64,000 nt of DNA from Oenanthe sinensis (Eukaryota > Streptophyta > Magnoliopsida > Apiales > Apiaceae): assembly GCA_028671895.1 (NCBI GenBank), contig CM053799.1:44765455-44829454 (forward strand). Direction: 5' to 3'. The translations under genes were made by a program, and so were the position numbers. The notes under the pieces were generated by a model that was given only the letters and a program-made list of their open reading frames with translations, was not told where the DNA came from and ran no database searches. This document shows, piece by piece, positions 12,509 through 24,587 of the stretch (the first letter of the stretch is position 1; each line of letters begins with the position of its first letter).

Positions 12509-12845
12509 TTTGGCGCTAGAAAGATGGGGTTCTTTTAGCGAAAGACCCTTCCTAGAAGATTATCAGCAAAATATAGATGCGTGAGCTCCACTCGTTATTT
12601 TGGTGGTGGTTATCCTTTAACAAGAGAGGGACAACCCCCGCTCATACAGATCGAGGGACTTTACCCGCTAACATCAACAAAAACATTGTATGGCACCATC
12701 ATACGCGACAAGACAAAGAACTAGGAACATGCAAGGATGAGGAGTATTTAGTGACGACAAACAACATCCCCAAGACGAAGATGAAAGTAAACAACAACAT
12801 AGTCAACCCCAGAACCAGAACATAGTCGGGCAATATCCAATCGAC

Positions 12846-14448
12846 TTGATGCAGTTTGGACTTGACCAGGCCGAATTGCTACGTAGCATGACAACCAACA
12901 TGCAGCACGGAAAAACAACGGGCAATCCTCAAAAGCAGAAGCCCATCAAAGATGAAGCTTACAGTAACGCTACTCAACGTACTAAGAGACACCGACCTTC
13001 TCAGTCGGTATTCGCCCGTTTGGGGTCCTCTCAAGACACTCACCACCTTCGTCACGAAAATTGCATCTTAAAACTTGGAAATAAAAACAGAAGAAAGAGA
13101 GACCTGCGTCACGAATTAGAGGACAAGAAAGCTGAGTACGAGAGAATCAAAAGAAAGATGGAGGATGAATATGCTCAAGATGAGCGGGAGAAATCCCCGG
13201 GACAGACACCCGCTCACGAAATGGGAAGTTCTAAGACATAACTCCTCAACACCATTGAAGACCTGAAAAGAAAGGTAGAAGGAGGACTCAGCGTGGAGCT
13301 TATAGAGTCCCAATTCATAAAAAGGCTGGAAAATGAAAGCAAACAACGACATCTTAAGCACCCAAACCTCAACTCCTTTGACGAACTAGGAGACCCGGTG
13401 GAGCATCTCAGCTACTTCGATCAGTTGGCCTTGTTTTACGAGTAAAAGACCTCACTAGATGTTGTTTCTTCGCATTCACTCTTAGGGGAAACACACAGAG
13501 ATGGTTCTGTCGACTCACCCCCCGGTCCATCGACACTTGGGGAGACTTTAGGAAAGCATTTTAAACAAGTTCAAAGCCAACCAACCCCATGAGGTGCACA
13601 CAGTGAATCTAGAAAATATAGCACAGAGGAGCGGGGAAACCCTGGAAAGTTATCTCACCCGTTTCAAAGATGCAGTCAACAAAGTAGGTGCCGTTAATAA
13701 AACGGAAGCTTTGGTACACCTACGGCGTAGCCTGGACCCGTATGACTGTGAAAGATACATTTGTAAGCTAATGGAGCACAAGCCCACGAATTTGGCCAAA
13801 GCATACGAACTGACATCATATTTCATAACGGAGACAGAAGCAATGAAGGTGATGAAACAAACCAGGAACCCCCTTCCAAATGAGACTAACCAACGTCCTT
13901 ACTTTCAAAAGTAGCGTTTCACTTTCTAACACACACGAAAGCCACATGTGGAAACTCACCAAATCCAGACCACCCATGGGTCAGCTATGGAAAAACGCTC
14001 TAGAAACTTCGACAAGTCCCGGTTGGGACACCAATAGAAAGCCCAGAAAAGACCAGAGCCTGAATGGACGGTATTCAGTATGCCCCGCACCAACATACTA
14101 AAAGAGATCAAAAGCAAGCCATTTCATCAAGCTTCACCACCCATGTGGAATTTACCCGCAAACAGGGACAACTCAAAACACTGTGAGTATCACGAAACTC
14201 ATGGGCACACGACAGATAGTTGCATATCCCTAAAACACTTCTCGGAGAGGTTCACCCGACAAGGACTTCTCAACCAATACGTTCCAAGACAAGTAGTGGA
14301 GAGCCATCATGTACAGGGAAATGGGAAAAATGGATCTAATCCCGGGAATAAAGGGAAGAATGTAGTCAATTTAGTCATAGGAGACATCCGGCCCCCACCC
14401 ATGATCTCTACGGGCAAAGAGATCATGACCATCGATAAGAAAGTATAA
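12846..14448 (+). pseudogene. gag-like polyprotein of the gag-only element, frame-broken
   Basis: Several open pieces in changing frames make up one gag. 12846-13241 is a Lys/Arg/Glu-rich coiled-coil-like part (RHELEDKKAEYERIKRKMEDEY). About 13245-13445 contains HPNLNSFDELGDP and HLSYFDQLALFYE. 13594-13914 is the retrotransposon gag core (GETLESYLTRFKDAVNKV...EALVHLRRSLDP). 14080-14448 contains C-EYHETHGHTTDSC, the zinc-knuckle-like motif seen in this gag family. Stops or frameshifts at about 13242, 13443 and 13912 separate the pieces. No pol follows; the frame ends at 14448 and the 3' LTR region begins within a few hundred bases. Confidence 0.8.
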
Positions 14449-14649
14449 GAAAAAAGGGCAGAAATTGTACTCGAGCACCATGCTTCTCAAACATATCCAT
14501 CTTCTGCTCCACACTGCACAACTTACCTAACAAGTTACATATTCTCTATATTTAGCCAATATTCAAAAATTATATATAACCTCTAAAAATCATCATATCC
14601 ACTTATATTGTGACATACCATAATCTCATGTAACTATATATAGTTATTG

Positions 14650-15300
14650 ATAGTACCCCCCCCCTTTCCCCGGAGTTGAAACACCTGGGACATAACATTT
14701 ACACATCATGTACAAGCCGAAATTGATAATAAAAGGACAAAGGGTTGGCAACTGACAAAAGTATGGTCCAAAATTCTGGGAAGCAAGAGTAGGAACAACA
14801 GTTTATCTTGTTAACCACCAAGGACAAGGTAGCAGCTGGGAAATAAAGGACAAAGGACAACACTGTGGCCGCTAAAAGGACCACAGTAGCATGGTACAAA
14901 CAGTAACGTAAAAAAAGTACGCGGCGTCCGACCGGGTAACTTATGTATCTGGTGGATAAAAGCTGCATCACATTTTCTGTGTGTGGTATATATATATATC
15001 TCTGTCATAAAGAAGGAAGGTAAGTGATTCAATACACAGACTCATACTGAAATTCTCTGAATATACAGACATTAAACATACACATTAAACTCAGTCATCA
15101 AAGCTTTAAACACAGATACATGCTTCAATTATTTCCTCCCAATAAACCGTACTGATTCTCACGCCGGAGATGCTTGATGTCCTCACACCCCATCTAGGCA
15201 TTGTTTTGCAGGACCCGGACTCACAGCACACCACATTCCAAGTGTCACTTCACCATGGCAAGAGACGGCTACGACCACCGAAGGACCAAAAGCATTATCA
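14650..15300 (+). repeat. 3' LTR region of the gag-only element
   Basis: Similarity to the 5' copy covers about 14972-15300, ending GCATTATCA at 15300. Upstream of it, the probable U3 includes GGATAAAAGC, a TATA-like word (about 14953-14962), and repeated AAGGACAA words (14845-14860). The exact left boundary is not resolved; a C run (14657-14666) lies nearby. A 70-bp segment at about 15196-15265 has no counterpart in the 5' LTR. Confidence 0.7.
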
Positions 15301-15680
15301 TTTACTAATATATATTTTTAAATATAGCTAACGATTATAGTTAATGTCGTTGGAGTAGAAATCCTTATGGATTCAGTAAATTTTAACAAATCATTATTTT
15401 ATCTAATGACATTGGAGATACTATTAACAACTAAAAATTTAACTTAAATGTAAATTTAAAAATAAAATATATGCAAGTACTATGTAAAATAATATATGAC
15501 TATTATATATATTGAATTAATTTATATGACAGAACAAGCACCTTAATTATCTACTTTAATCATAAATACCCTTGCTAACATATCTTATTTCTTTGCTGGC
15601 TCTCAATTCTAAACATGATCGCGATTCATTCAATCAATTACTGTAATATATGTATATACTGAAAAAGTTATGTTAACTAG
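15301..15680. other. A+T-rich spacer
   Basis: No coding frame and no recognisable element between the gag-only element and the Stowaway MITE. Confidence 0.5.
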
Positions 15681-15682
15681 TA

Positions 15683-15933
15683 CTCCCTCCGTCCCAACCA
15701 ATTCTTTACACTTTCCTTTTTGGGACGTCCCACCCAATTCTTTACATTACTAAAAATAGTAACTTTTAACAATAAATATATTATTACATCCACTATTTCA
15801 CTTCACTTTTTCAACACTTTACACTATTACACCCACTATTTCATTTATTTTAACAATAAAATCACTATTACACCCACTATCCTTGGTCTCCGTGCCCGGA
15901 CCAAATGTAAACATTTGGCCGGGACGGAGGGAG
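15683..15933. mobile_element. Stowaway MITE (Tc1/mariner)
   Basis: Terminal inverted repeats CTCCCTCCGTCCCA...GGGACGGAGGGAG with TA target duplications at 15681-15682 and 15934-15935 are diagnostic of Stowaway. At 251 bp it has the usual length, and it has no coding capacity. Internal ACACCCACTAT words repeat. Confidence 0.97.
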
Positions 15934-15935
15934 TA

Positions 15936-17569
15936 TATTAGAACATATGCACCCATGATGAGTATCAATCCATTAATTAATGAATTGAATCGATGGAGTT
16001 AGTTATTATTCACACTAAATCAATTTTTTTGTTGTTGGTTAAAGCATACTCGCCTGGCCGCCTGTTAATCTTTTAATTCTCGTCGTCATTTTCAATAAGT
16101 TTTATACAGATTTCCCTTGCTTTAATGTTGGACAACATACAAAATATTTTAAGAAAAACATATTTTCAGAAAACATTATAAAATATCGGAACAAGTTAAT
16201 ACTTAGGTATAAAAGACAATAACTTCTTAATTTTTTGAAAAAAAAGATTTTTTTAATCACAATTTGATGACACAATGTCTAGAATATTACTTCCCATAAA
16301 AATAGCTCTTTGTATCATTAAAAAACGTGACTTTATCAAAATTTCTCATACTTTTTACAGGTCGACCCTGTCAAGGGTTTTTAATAGTGACATGTTAAAC
16401 CGCAACAGCAACGCATTTTGAATATACGTTTTATTTTTTAAATCACTTTTTCCTCAAATTGTGATAAGAATATGATATTGTGGCTCAAATTATGATAAGA
16501 AGGACCATTATAATATTTTCTTAAATATTTATCTTTATCTTGCAAACTAACATATTTAGAATTCAATTATTCTTAATGGTTTGATTGAAGATGATGATGA
16601 TAAATATCAAAGTAAAATTTATGGCGTTAGGTGTGAACTAAAGTCAAAGAGTTAAAATTTTTGTAAAGAACTCGATCCAGATTTTATAAAGATAAACTGT
16701 GATACTTCTCAGTAGGATGGATGGATGGGTGTAGATTTCGCAACTCCTTGGGTGATGTATTATTTTAGGACGTTACCCAGAAGATGAGGGAACGTTGGCT
16801 GCCAGAAATTACAGAGTTCAGAGTGTCTTTTTTGCTGCTCAACTAGAAGAGGTACGAAACAGTAAATGTTGTAAAGATCTGTACAGTCTTATGCTTTTAA
16901 GATGTTAGAGGAACGTAAATCAATCAGACATTTTCTAACCAAATTTACAAATGAAAAAACAGACGTATGCGTTATGGTACAATCAAGGTTGCTTTGTGTA
17001 TACAGGATGAAATATATTACCAACCATCAACACCTCTCAAAAGCACTTACTAGATAGCTCATAATTTTGGGAGTACCAAAATAACTAGATAAATGTTCTA
17101 CTTTGCAAATTTGAAGATTTGAACTTATTGACAATGTTTAAACTAGAAATCTCACTCTAAAATGTGAAAACAAATGCATACTTGCAATAAAAATAAGTAA
17201 AATTGTTCATTGGGCTGAAAAAGGTGCATGTTGAGAATCATTTGCAAGACATATAAGCTAACATGTATATCTAGGAAAATCAACAGCAGTCCATAGAAAT
17301 TCAATTGAGCTTGAAAATGCTGCAGCAACTACTTGACCTTTGAATCCACTGGATAAATATAGCTTGCAGTCTCTATATATGATAATTTTATCTCTTTCTA
17401 CATGCTAAATGTATCAGTTGAAATAGAAATTGAATAAGAAACTTAAGGAAACAACAAATACACAAAATCTGACAGTAGGTTTGTGGAATGGACCAGTAAT
17501 CATTGAAGCCCCATGCTCGAGGACAGATCGAAGTCTTTTACTCTGTAAACAAAATTTGAAGCACACCAT
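15936..17569. other. Intergenic DNA with the GET2-like 3' flank
   Basis: No credible coding frame. The part nearest 17569 should be the 3'UTR and terminator of the GET2-like gene on the minus strand; the poly(A) site is not resolved. About 16440-16510 holds a short pair of TGTGATAAGAA-like repeats. Confidence 0.5.
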
Positions 17570-20500
17570 CTACCAACCAATTTTCTGAGCCAGGGATAGT
17601 AAACATACGACGACGACTGAGTATACACTACAGTCCATGAAGAGTCCACTAAAAACTTGCTGCAGCATCAAGCCTACCTCCAGGACTTTCCCAAACTGAA
17701 ATTCACCTAGTGGAGATGAACCACTTGCTTCTGCGCTAGAATTTACTTGTCTTTTATTATCTAGAAGAAGAGGAACAAGTACAACTGATATGTTAGTGAC
17801 TAGAAGAAGATATAGTGGCCTGGAAAGTATGACACTTTTTATAATGTAACTGCCAAGAATAGGAAATCCTATATACGACAGAAATACTAAAATGGCAGCT
17901 GCTAAGGAACAATAAATGCGAATCATCTCTGAAGCTGCAACTGCAACGGTTATTTGCTTTGGGCTTATACTATTATAACGACGATGGATCACTGGTTCTG
18001 GGTATTCTGACGGATGCTCAACATTAGAAGTAGAAATGGGAGAGCCTTCAAATTTTGATGAGACTGGACTGTGTTTTATTTTTTCTTTAGTGTCCAGGGA
18101 AGATGGTCTAGATTCTTGTGGGCTCGAATCAGATTGAAAAATATTTCGTTCTATGGCAGTTTTTCCAACATCTTTATCAAGCTGGAACGAATCATTACTG
18201 AAGTCATGTGAGAAAGAACTGAAGTGCTTATCATTGTTCGAGACAACTGCAACCAAAGAAGACGAAGAAAATAAGTAACACTTAAAAACTGATACATGTT
18301 AAATTCCATCCAGTACTTTTTTAAATATATTCTGGTGGTTCTTAGGGAGTCCGTATTTCAACTACAGGCATAAGCTATTTTCCAACTATCAGAAATATTA
18401 TTCCTTTACAATATGCTATAACTTGTTTCTACTCTCAAGAATAGCACTTTCAATCAAAAAACATAGAATTCTTAATGGTGTCCATGTTGCCCTTTAAAAG
18501 AAATATAAGCCATAATAAATATAATGTTCAGAAGTTACTACACAAACGAATTGCCACATGAATGTAAATCAGCTGGATTAAGAATTTTCATCACTTCTAT
18601 ACAAAAAAGTTGTGGAAGCCCCAATCCTTAAACTACTTCAGCATTTAAAATAACTTTTTCTTTTCTTTTCGATGTGCGTTATGCCGTTATGTTTTATTTG
18701 TTAAGTTAAAAAGTAACTTACGTGTATATTCGTGTAAAAAGTTAAAGTAACTTTAAACTAACTTATAACTTGAATTCCAAGAACTAGGAAATATATACTT
18801 AATTCATTACTTATATAAAAATTAGTACTTTGACTTGGAAAAAAAACCAATATTATCCTTTTCAAATGTAAATTATAGGATTGTTATGTTATTTCACTAA
18901 TTTTATCATCCTATGAGTTATATATTGTTATTCATGGTTTTAATTCATCACAGCCATAAATTTTACATATTTATGCAACATTAACCTTCAATAGTGTTGT
19001 TGATAATTTATCAGGTACAATATACCAACAAAATCTTACATAATATACCTTAATATGAATAACATTAACCTCCAATAGTGTTGTTCATAATTTATCTGGT
19101 ATAATATACCAACAAAATCTTACATAATATAATTTAATATGAATAGCTTGAACAATAAATTATTATTATTAGTATTAATTTGGTACATATCTACATTGTA
19201 TTTTACTTTTAGTTTATGTTCACTTTTTGTTTTGAATTATTATTTTTGATATGATTAAAGTTTATGTTTAATTCTTGTTTTGAAATGCTATTTTGTTATG
19301 ATTAAAAGTAATTAGTTTCTACAATTTAAAACAAAAATGGTTTAGCCTTTACCGTATCATACTACAATTAGATTCTATTAATTCTACTTATTCATAAATA
19401 ATCTAGTAGGCTAATAGGCTAAATATCACTGAATAATAGATTCAACTTGCTGGCGGGTCACTGAACCAGAAAAGCTTGCAGTCAACACACTAAACCCAAA
19501 AAGTTTACAGTCAATTCACTGAACTAATACAAGCTTTCAAATAGGATTCAAACATTTTAAATGGACGGAAAGATGAAGTGTATTAATGACGTCTCTAACA
19601 TGTTTCCAACGTGGTGCTGCATTTGCAAATCCAGTAAGATCAACCTAATTTGACCCATCACATCACCATCCGACCCATCATATTCATGTTTTAACGTTAG
19701 ACTGTTAGCGTGCAGGAGATTACGGAAAATAGAATGCTGAACGGGGATGAGGAGGGGGGAAAACATGAGTTCCTCCAATTCAAACAGCAATTGCAGCTCC
19801 GAAATAAAGAATTCTCAAATACTATCAGGTGTGATTGTGGATTTGCAGCTCCTTGTTGCTTATAAAAATGATAACTTCTTGCCTAGCCCCTCAGACAACA
19901 CACTTTCACCAACTTTTACGCAATGGTTAATTTGGTAAAGAATGAGTTTGAATTATACTCATTTTCATGTCTCAGAATAGGCAAACACTTTCACCTACAA
20001 GTGTGTGTTTGTGTGTATCGATGAAGAAAATATAAGGAAGTTTAAATGGGGATATTAAAATTTGGGGTGAAAAATGGCGATGAGAATTTGGGATGTTTGT
20101 TGCAATTTGACCATATGAGAATCAATGTCGTTAGATTTTGATTATGAAGGGGGAAATAGGGATTTGATGGTGGTATTGAGGTCACATAAAAGATCATACT
20201 GTTATCATTCTTATCATTCTTTTCTAGAGTTTAGTTTTGTGCAAATTGAAATTCTCACTAAAAGACTCCGATTGTGGTAAAGAAATTCTTAATTGGGCTA
20301 GGATAACAAGGCTAAAAGATAGTATTGGGTGTAATCAGGATCGTAAAAGGTGATGTGTTTGTGTGTGTGTGTAAAGAGAGAGAAGAGAGAACCATAAGAA
20401 AAAAAATTTGACCAAAAAAAGTCAAAATGGACAATTATTTAGGGAAGGAGAGAGTAACTTCTATGATATAGACCAAATGGCACGAGAGATTTAAGAGTGT

Positions 20501-21568
20501 CTGAACAGTATAGCTATAGCAGATTATTAGATAAATCAAACTGAAGAACACTAAACGAACAGAGATGGCATGTAAAAGAGAGAAAAGAGACCAAATTTTT
20601 AGGAGGTAGCATTAAAAAATTTTGATAGGAACCGTATGAAAGAAAATTTGACCAGAAAATTTAGACTTAATTAGATTTGCATCAATAGGATACCACTAGC
20701 CACTATTTACATCTAACTGTGGCGTCAAACTTTAGCAATAAAACTATTACCAATACAACAATTATATCACTTAATAAAACTGACCAAACACACTCAACAC
20801 GCTGAATTCCGTACAATATTAAAACCAATCGAACCAAAATCAGACAGTAATCATGACAATGACAGCAGGTTGACAATTTCCATTTTAAATAGGCATGCAC
20901 AAAATGAACAAACTAAAAGCAGATATCCTTCTTAACCATTCCACTAAAGATAAATTAAGATTTTAAAATCGAGAAAAAACAAACTAAACGAAGAGTAGCA
21001 TTAACCACTAATATCAAGTGCGGTAGGCCACTACCAATAACTTAACAAAACAAAATAGATTCTCGCATGGATAACATTGGCCATCAAAAGAACACAATAT
21101 TAATCATATTATCGTTCAAACACCGGTACGATCTCAATCAACTAAAATCCTTTACGATACATACAAACAATCATTTATATTATAACAAAATCAAAACTAG
21201 AAACTCAACATCACAAAAATTGATTGATTATTCATTCAAATCATTAAACTATATAATAACATATAAGATTATATGTACAATTACAACAATACAATACATA
21301 AATAAATAAAATGTACGTATGTATGTATATATAGAGAGAGAGACAGGAAGAGAGAGGGAGAGAGGGAGCGAGAGAGGGAGAGAGAGAGGGAGGGAGGGAG
21401 AGAGAGAGAGGGAGAGGGAGAGAGAGAGAGAGTACCTGCAGGAGGCAGATCTGAGAGTGATCGGGAAGAAGCGGGGAGATTATCGATGCGACCGGTTATG
21501 AGAGCTAAACGGTCGGATCCTCTCTCCGCTATACGACGTCGTCTTGCGTCCCTGCTGTTCGTCGCCAT
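17570..21568 (-). CDS. GET2: GET2/CAML-like ER receptor subunit for tail-anchored proteins (2 exons, 269 aa)
   Basis: Exon 1 is 21436-21568 and exon 2 is 17570-18246, joined in phase 1 across a 3.2-kb intron. The N-terminus has an Arg cluster (DARRRRIAERGSDRLALITG), the kind of motif by which GET2 and mammalian CAML dock the GET3/TRC40 ATPase. A long Ser-rich polar linker follows (about 45-140). Then come three hydrophobic segments at about 153-177, 188-207 and 247-266, the GET2 topology. It would sit in the ER membrane with GET1 and receive tail-anchored proteins from GET3. I recognise it as resembling Arabidopsis At4g32680 from memory; overall similarity to yeast GET2 is very weak, so the name rests on the N-terminal motif plus topology. 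The ATG at 21566-21568 is followed by conserved-looking residues. Frame is intact. Confidence 0.8.
18978..19145. repeat. Tandem repeat, 2 x 84 bp
   Basis: The unit starts ACATTAACCTTCAATAGTG. Copies begin at 18978 and 19062 and differ by only a few substitutions. Located in the GET2-like intron. Confidence 0.9.
21332..21433. repeat. GA-rich (CT on sense strand) tract at the GET2-like donor
   Basis: About 100 bp of GAGAGAGG-type purine repeat on the plus strand. It ends two bases before the GT donor of intron 1, so the transcript carries about 100 nt of pyrimidines directly after the 5' splice site. Confidence 0.95.
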
Positions 21569-23085
21569 GCCCTCCCTACTCTACGCACATAATCAGCATA
21601 TACATACAACCTTCTTTACCTGTTATATGCATACAAGCTCCCGTTTGTATCGCTCTCCAATTAATTTTGCCGACTCCTTTCTTTTTCTTATATATATATT
21701 TTTAGAATTTTATTCTACTCTTAAATATTATATTTTCATTTCTTTCTTAATTATAAAAAAAATTAACCAAAAAATTAAAATTATTATTTTCATATAACTT
21801 TTTTGAAATTAAATACTAAAATCAAATAATAATTATTAGAAAAAATAAAAGAAATTTTTAAATATTTTATTTGTTTAAACTTTTTGACCTCTTAAAGATT
21901 CATCATATATTATAATACATAGAGTTAATATATGTTTTTATTCATGCAAAATGTAATATAATCTGGGATTTGTATTACTCACATATTTATGAATGTACAT
22001 TTTTTTTATAATCTATTAATTAACTAATTAATAAAATAAATTTATAATGTATATTAATATAATAATTAAATAAAAATAATATATAAATATTAGTTTGGTA
22101 CGGTTCGATTTCGTATAAAATCCAAAACCGAATCAATTATGTGTGATTTCAAAATTTAAAAATCGTAACCAAACCAATAATCAATAATACAATTTTTGCG
22201 ATTTTCGGTTTGATTTTAACTCACGCTTCACTTTTCGCTCTATTGTAACTGCAGATTTTGCTATTTATTGTAGTGATGCGCACAATGAGGTGCCCCCGTT
22301 CGAGGATGGTAGTGCACACAGTAAGGTTGTCTATTATTTTTATTTTTTAACTCATACCTATGATTTTTGGTTCATAATATTTTACAAAACGGTATTAAAA
22401 AATTAAATTGAGGCTCGATATAATTTCGAACATAAATGCTCCAATTGAAACATCAATCAGCACGCTGCTTGAGTTGGAGATTTGGAGGTAATACCTATTT
22501 TTCTAATGTTATACGGCAATATTCAGAGTGGCCAAAGTAACCTTTTTTTAGCGTAGGCCAAAGTAACTCTCATAACTATTATTTTGTACAAAGAAGTCAA
22601 AGTATTTCTCATAACTATTATTTTGTACAAAGAAATGGAATATTTTAAAACTAACATGTTATTTTTATACAACAATATTAAGAATTTCATATTTTTGTTT
22701 TTAATATAAATTTACATATCCAGAAATATTTTGGGAATATGATAAATCATTCATTTTAAATACTTAAAGAAAGTACGTACCTAAAATGATGATTTTGTTT
22801 GTTATTACACCTTACAAAAATCACCACATGACACATTTGGTTGCGGCAACGGAATGTCACAAACTCCACCAGGCAAAAGTAGATGATAAGAGAGTGTTCA
22901 TCTTTTAAAATAATTTGAGAGATTCAATGAGACGGCAAGTACAAGCAAAAGCTCCATCCTGTACATAGCAACGAACTGTATGCAAGTAAAACCTACTTTG
23001 AATTAACATTCACAATTTGGTCTTCACAGAACCATGAGAGGGACAGCCAAACATAAATCGTATCTATTGTTCTTTGCATGCAGAA
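21569..23085. other. GET2-like promoter region and spacer
   Basis: Upstream of the GET2-like ATG come about 100 bases of mixed sequence (likely leader), then A+T-rich DNA. About 22095-22220 holds TTGGTACGGTTCG and TTTTCGGTTTG words, a composition typical of hAT-like repeat ends in plants. 22559-22636 is a short tandem repeat. Bases nearest 23085 should be the CID-like gene's 3'UTR. No coding frame is supported. Confidence 0.5.
22559..22636. repeat. Tandem repeat, 2 x 39 bp
   Basis: Copies at 22559-22597 and 22598-22636 share CTCATAACTATTATTTTGTA and differ at a few bases. Confidence 0.9.
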
Positions 23086-24564
23086 TTAGGTCGAAAGAGG
23101 CTGACTGCCACCAGATGAGGAACCTCCAACTTCAGTCTTCGACACACTCTTTAGTTTGTGGCTTGAAGTCCCAGATTCTGTTACATCACCAATGTCCAAA
23201 GTGTCGGGAAGAATTTCAGAAGAATCTACTGTATATAGCTGAAGAATAAAACAGTCAGTAATTCACAAATCCATATAAATCTAATCTTATACAGAATATA
23301 TCATCTAGTGCCTATTACAAACATCCACTATAAACTAAGCTGTAAACATGTGTAATTTACTACCCACTAGTGCCTCATCTAATCGTGTATAGAATATATA
23401 GCATCCAGTACCTATTACAAGCATCCACTATAAACTAAACTATAAATTAAAACAAAGGCTCACTACAAAAGGAGGGAAACCCGCACATTGTTTGACTCTA
23501 CATTCTAATTAAAAATAACCGGGAATCTAAATTAGGTGCCACTGTAAACAATGAAGCAAACCACTGCTTCGATTCTATATTTACCTTGCAAAAAGTTTCC
23601 ACTTTGAGCCTTGAGGACAATTACAAAAAACCAGAAAATGCTTATTCTGGTTTCCAAAAACATACAATGAATCCAAATCTTGATAATGCAAACAACTGAA
23701 GAAAAAAAACATACAAGCAGGTATGTCTGTGTATTATTAATAATAATAAAGGAAAAGAGGGAGAAAATTTACCGAGGAGAATATTCAAAATTACATGTGT
23801 TAGCAATAATAAATTTTACTCATAGCAGAAGATGAATGTTCAAGAGCTGTACCATAATCTGCTCTAAACAAGAGTATGCAAACCATAATCATATCTGCAG
23901 CACCACAAGCTTTATGTGTCAATCAGACATGTGCAAAAAATTGTTACATGTGCGCTAGTGTGAATATAATTTCTTTTCTTATACAGTATCTCATACAAGT
24001 TTCTAATTGATAATGTACAGGCAACGTTCAATACAGAAAAGATCTTCGACTACTAACATTAAGAGTATTAGGGTACACAATCAGGCCTGAAGTACTTCAC
24101 CAATAATAAATGCAGAGAAGTTCAAACAATTCACAATTACTTTAATTCAAATAGAATTACAAATTTACCTCAAGTTGAACCAGCATTTCAATTGTCGCAT
24201 CCAGGTCACCATTGTTTGCTAGATAGACAACAGAAAGAGAATCATCTGATACACCAGGAAACGTCATCTGAAGATATGTCAAATCCATGTCCCTTTGATC
24301 GTCCAACTTGTGCTTCTCTGTCATCTCATTAGGGTAAAGTGAGGATGAGCCATGAACAGTGTGACTCTTCAACTTAAAATCTTCAGAAATAGTGCCTTGG
24401 ACATTGTAGCTTGGAGGAGTTGTAATCACAGGTTGTGGCCCATGCCCACTCTTAGAAGCATTTTCTGTCAGTTCAGAACCCTTGTTTTCATCAGAGACCC
24501 CTCTTCTGGAGAGTGGGATGTATGATGCTGCATATGGATTCAAAGAAAATGTTCCTGCCTTCAT
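23086..24564 (-). CDS. PAM2-CUE protein, CID5/CID6-like (poly(A)-binding-protein interactor), 182 aa
   Basis: Coding exons are 24169-24564 (132 codons) and 23086-23238 (50 codons plus stop), joined in phase 0. Residues 7-18 (SLNPYAASYIPL) are a PAM2 motif, which binds the MLLE domain at the C-terminus of poly(A)-binding protein. Residues 94-132 (DLTYLQMTFPGVSDDS...NNGDLDATIEMLVQLE) are a CUE domain, a three-helix ubiquitin-binding fold. The C-terminal exon has an acidic then Ser/Gly-rich tail (ILPDTLDIGDVTESG). PAM2 plus CUE without an Smr domain is the layout of Arabidopsis CID5 and CID6. I cannot say which of the two is the closer homologue. It probably acts in the cytoplasm on mRNA-bound PABP. 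A non-coding first exon and a 1.6-kb 5'UTR intron lie upstream. Confidence 0.88.
23291..23447. repeat. Diverged direct repeat downstream of the CID-like stop-side exon
   Basis: Two blocks about 98 bp apart share AGAATATAT..CATC, GTACCTATTACAA and CATCCACTATAAACTAA. They lie in the intron between the two coding exons. Confidence 0.8.
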
Positions 24565-24587
24565 TGCCTCAGTTCATTAACAGATCA

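Larger units (their letters stand above)
12219..15300 (+). mobile_element. Gag-only LTR retrotransposon (non-autonomous, 5'-truncated)
   Basis: Two related LTR copies bracket a gag-like region without protease, reverse transcriptase or integrase. The 5' LTR (12219-12508) matches only the downstream part of the 3' LTR, so its U3 is missing. A primer-binding-type sequence, TTTGGCGCTAGA, follows at 12509, a start common to plant Tat/Athila-related gypsy elements. Only about 2.4 kb separates the LTRs. Such gag-only elements depend on proteins from relatives. The gag is broken by stops and frameshifts, so it is no longer active. Confidence 0.85.
18247..21435 (-). other. GET2-like intron 1 (3.2 kb) with repeats
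   Basis: Donor GTACTC lies next to 21436 and acceptor GGTTGCAG next to 18246. It contains an 84-bp tandem repeat (18978-19145), a repeat block of CACTGAAC and TTTACAGTCAA words (about 19450-19545) that resembles one end of an inverted-repeat transposon, a GT/GA-rich patch (20355-20395), and the purine-rich tract at the donor side. No exon-like frame was found inside. Confidence 0.7.

Noticed and set aside
21281..21568. The full frame through the GA/CT tract (Ser/Leu/Pro repeats) as part of the GET2-like protein
   Set aside because: The repeat part lies after the exon 1 GT donor; only 21436-21568 is coding. The SLSLSPS-type run is translation of a microsatellite.
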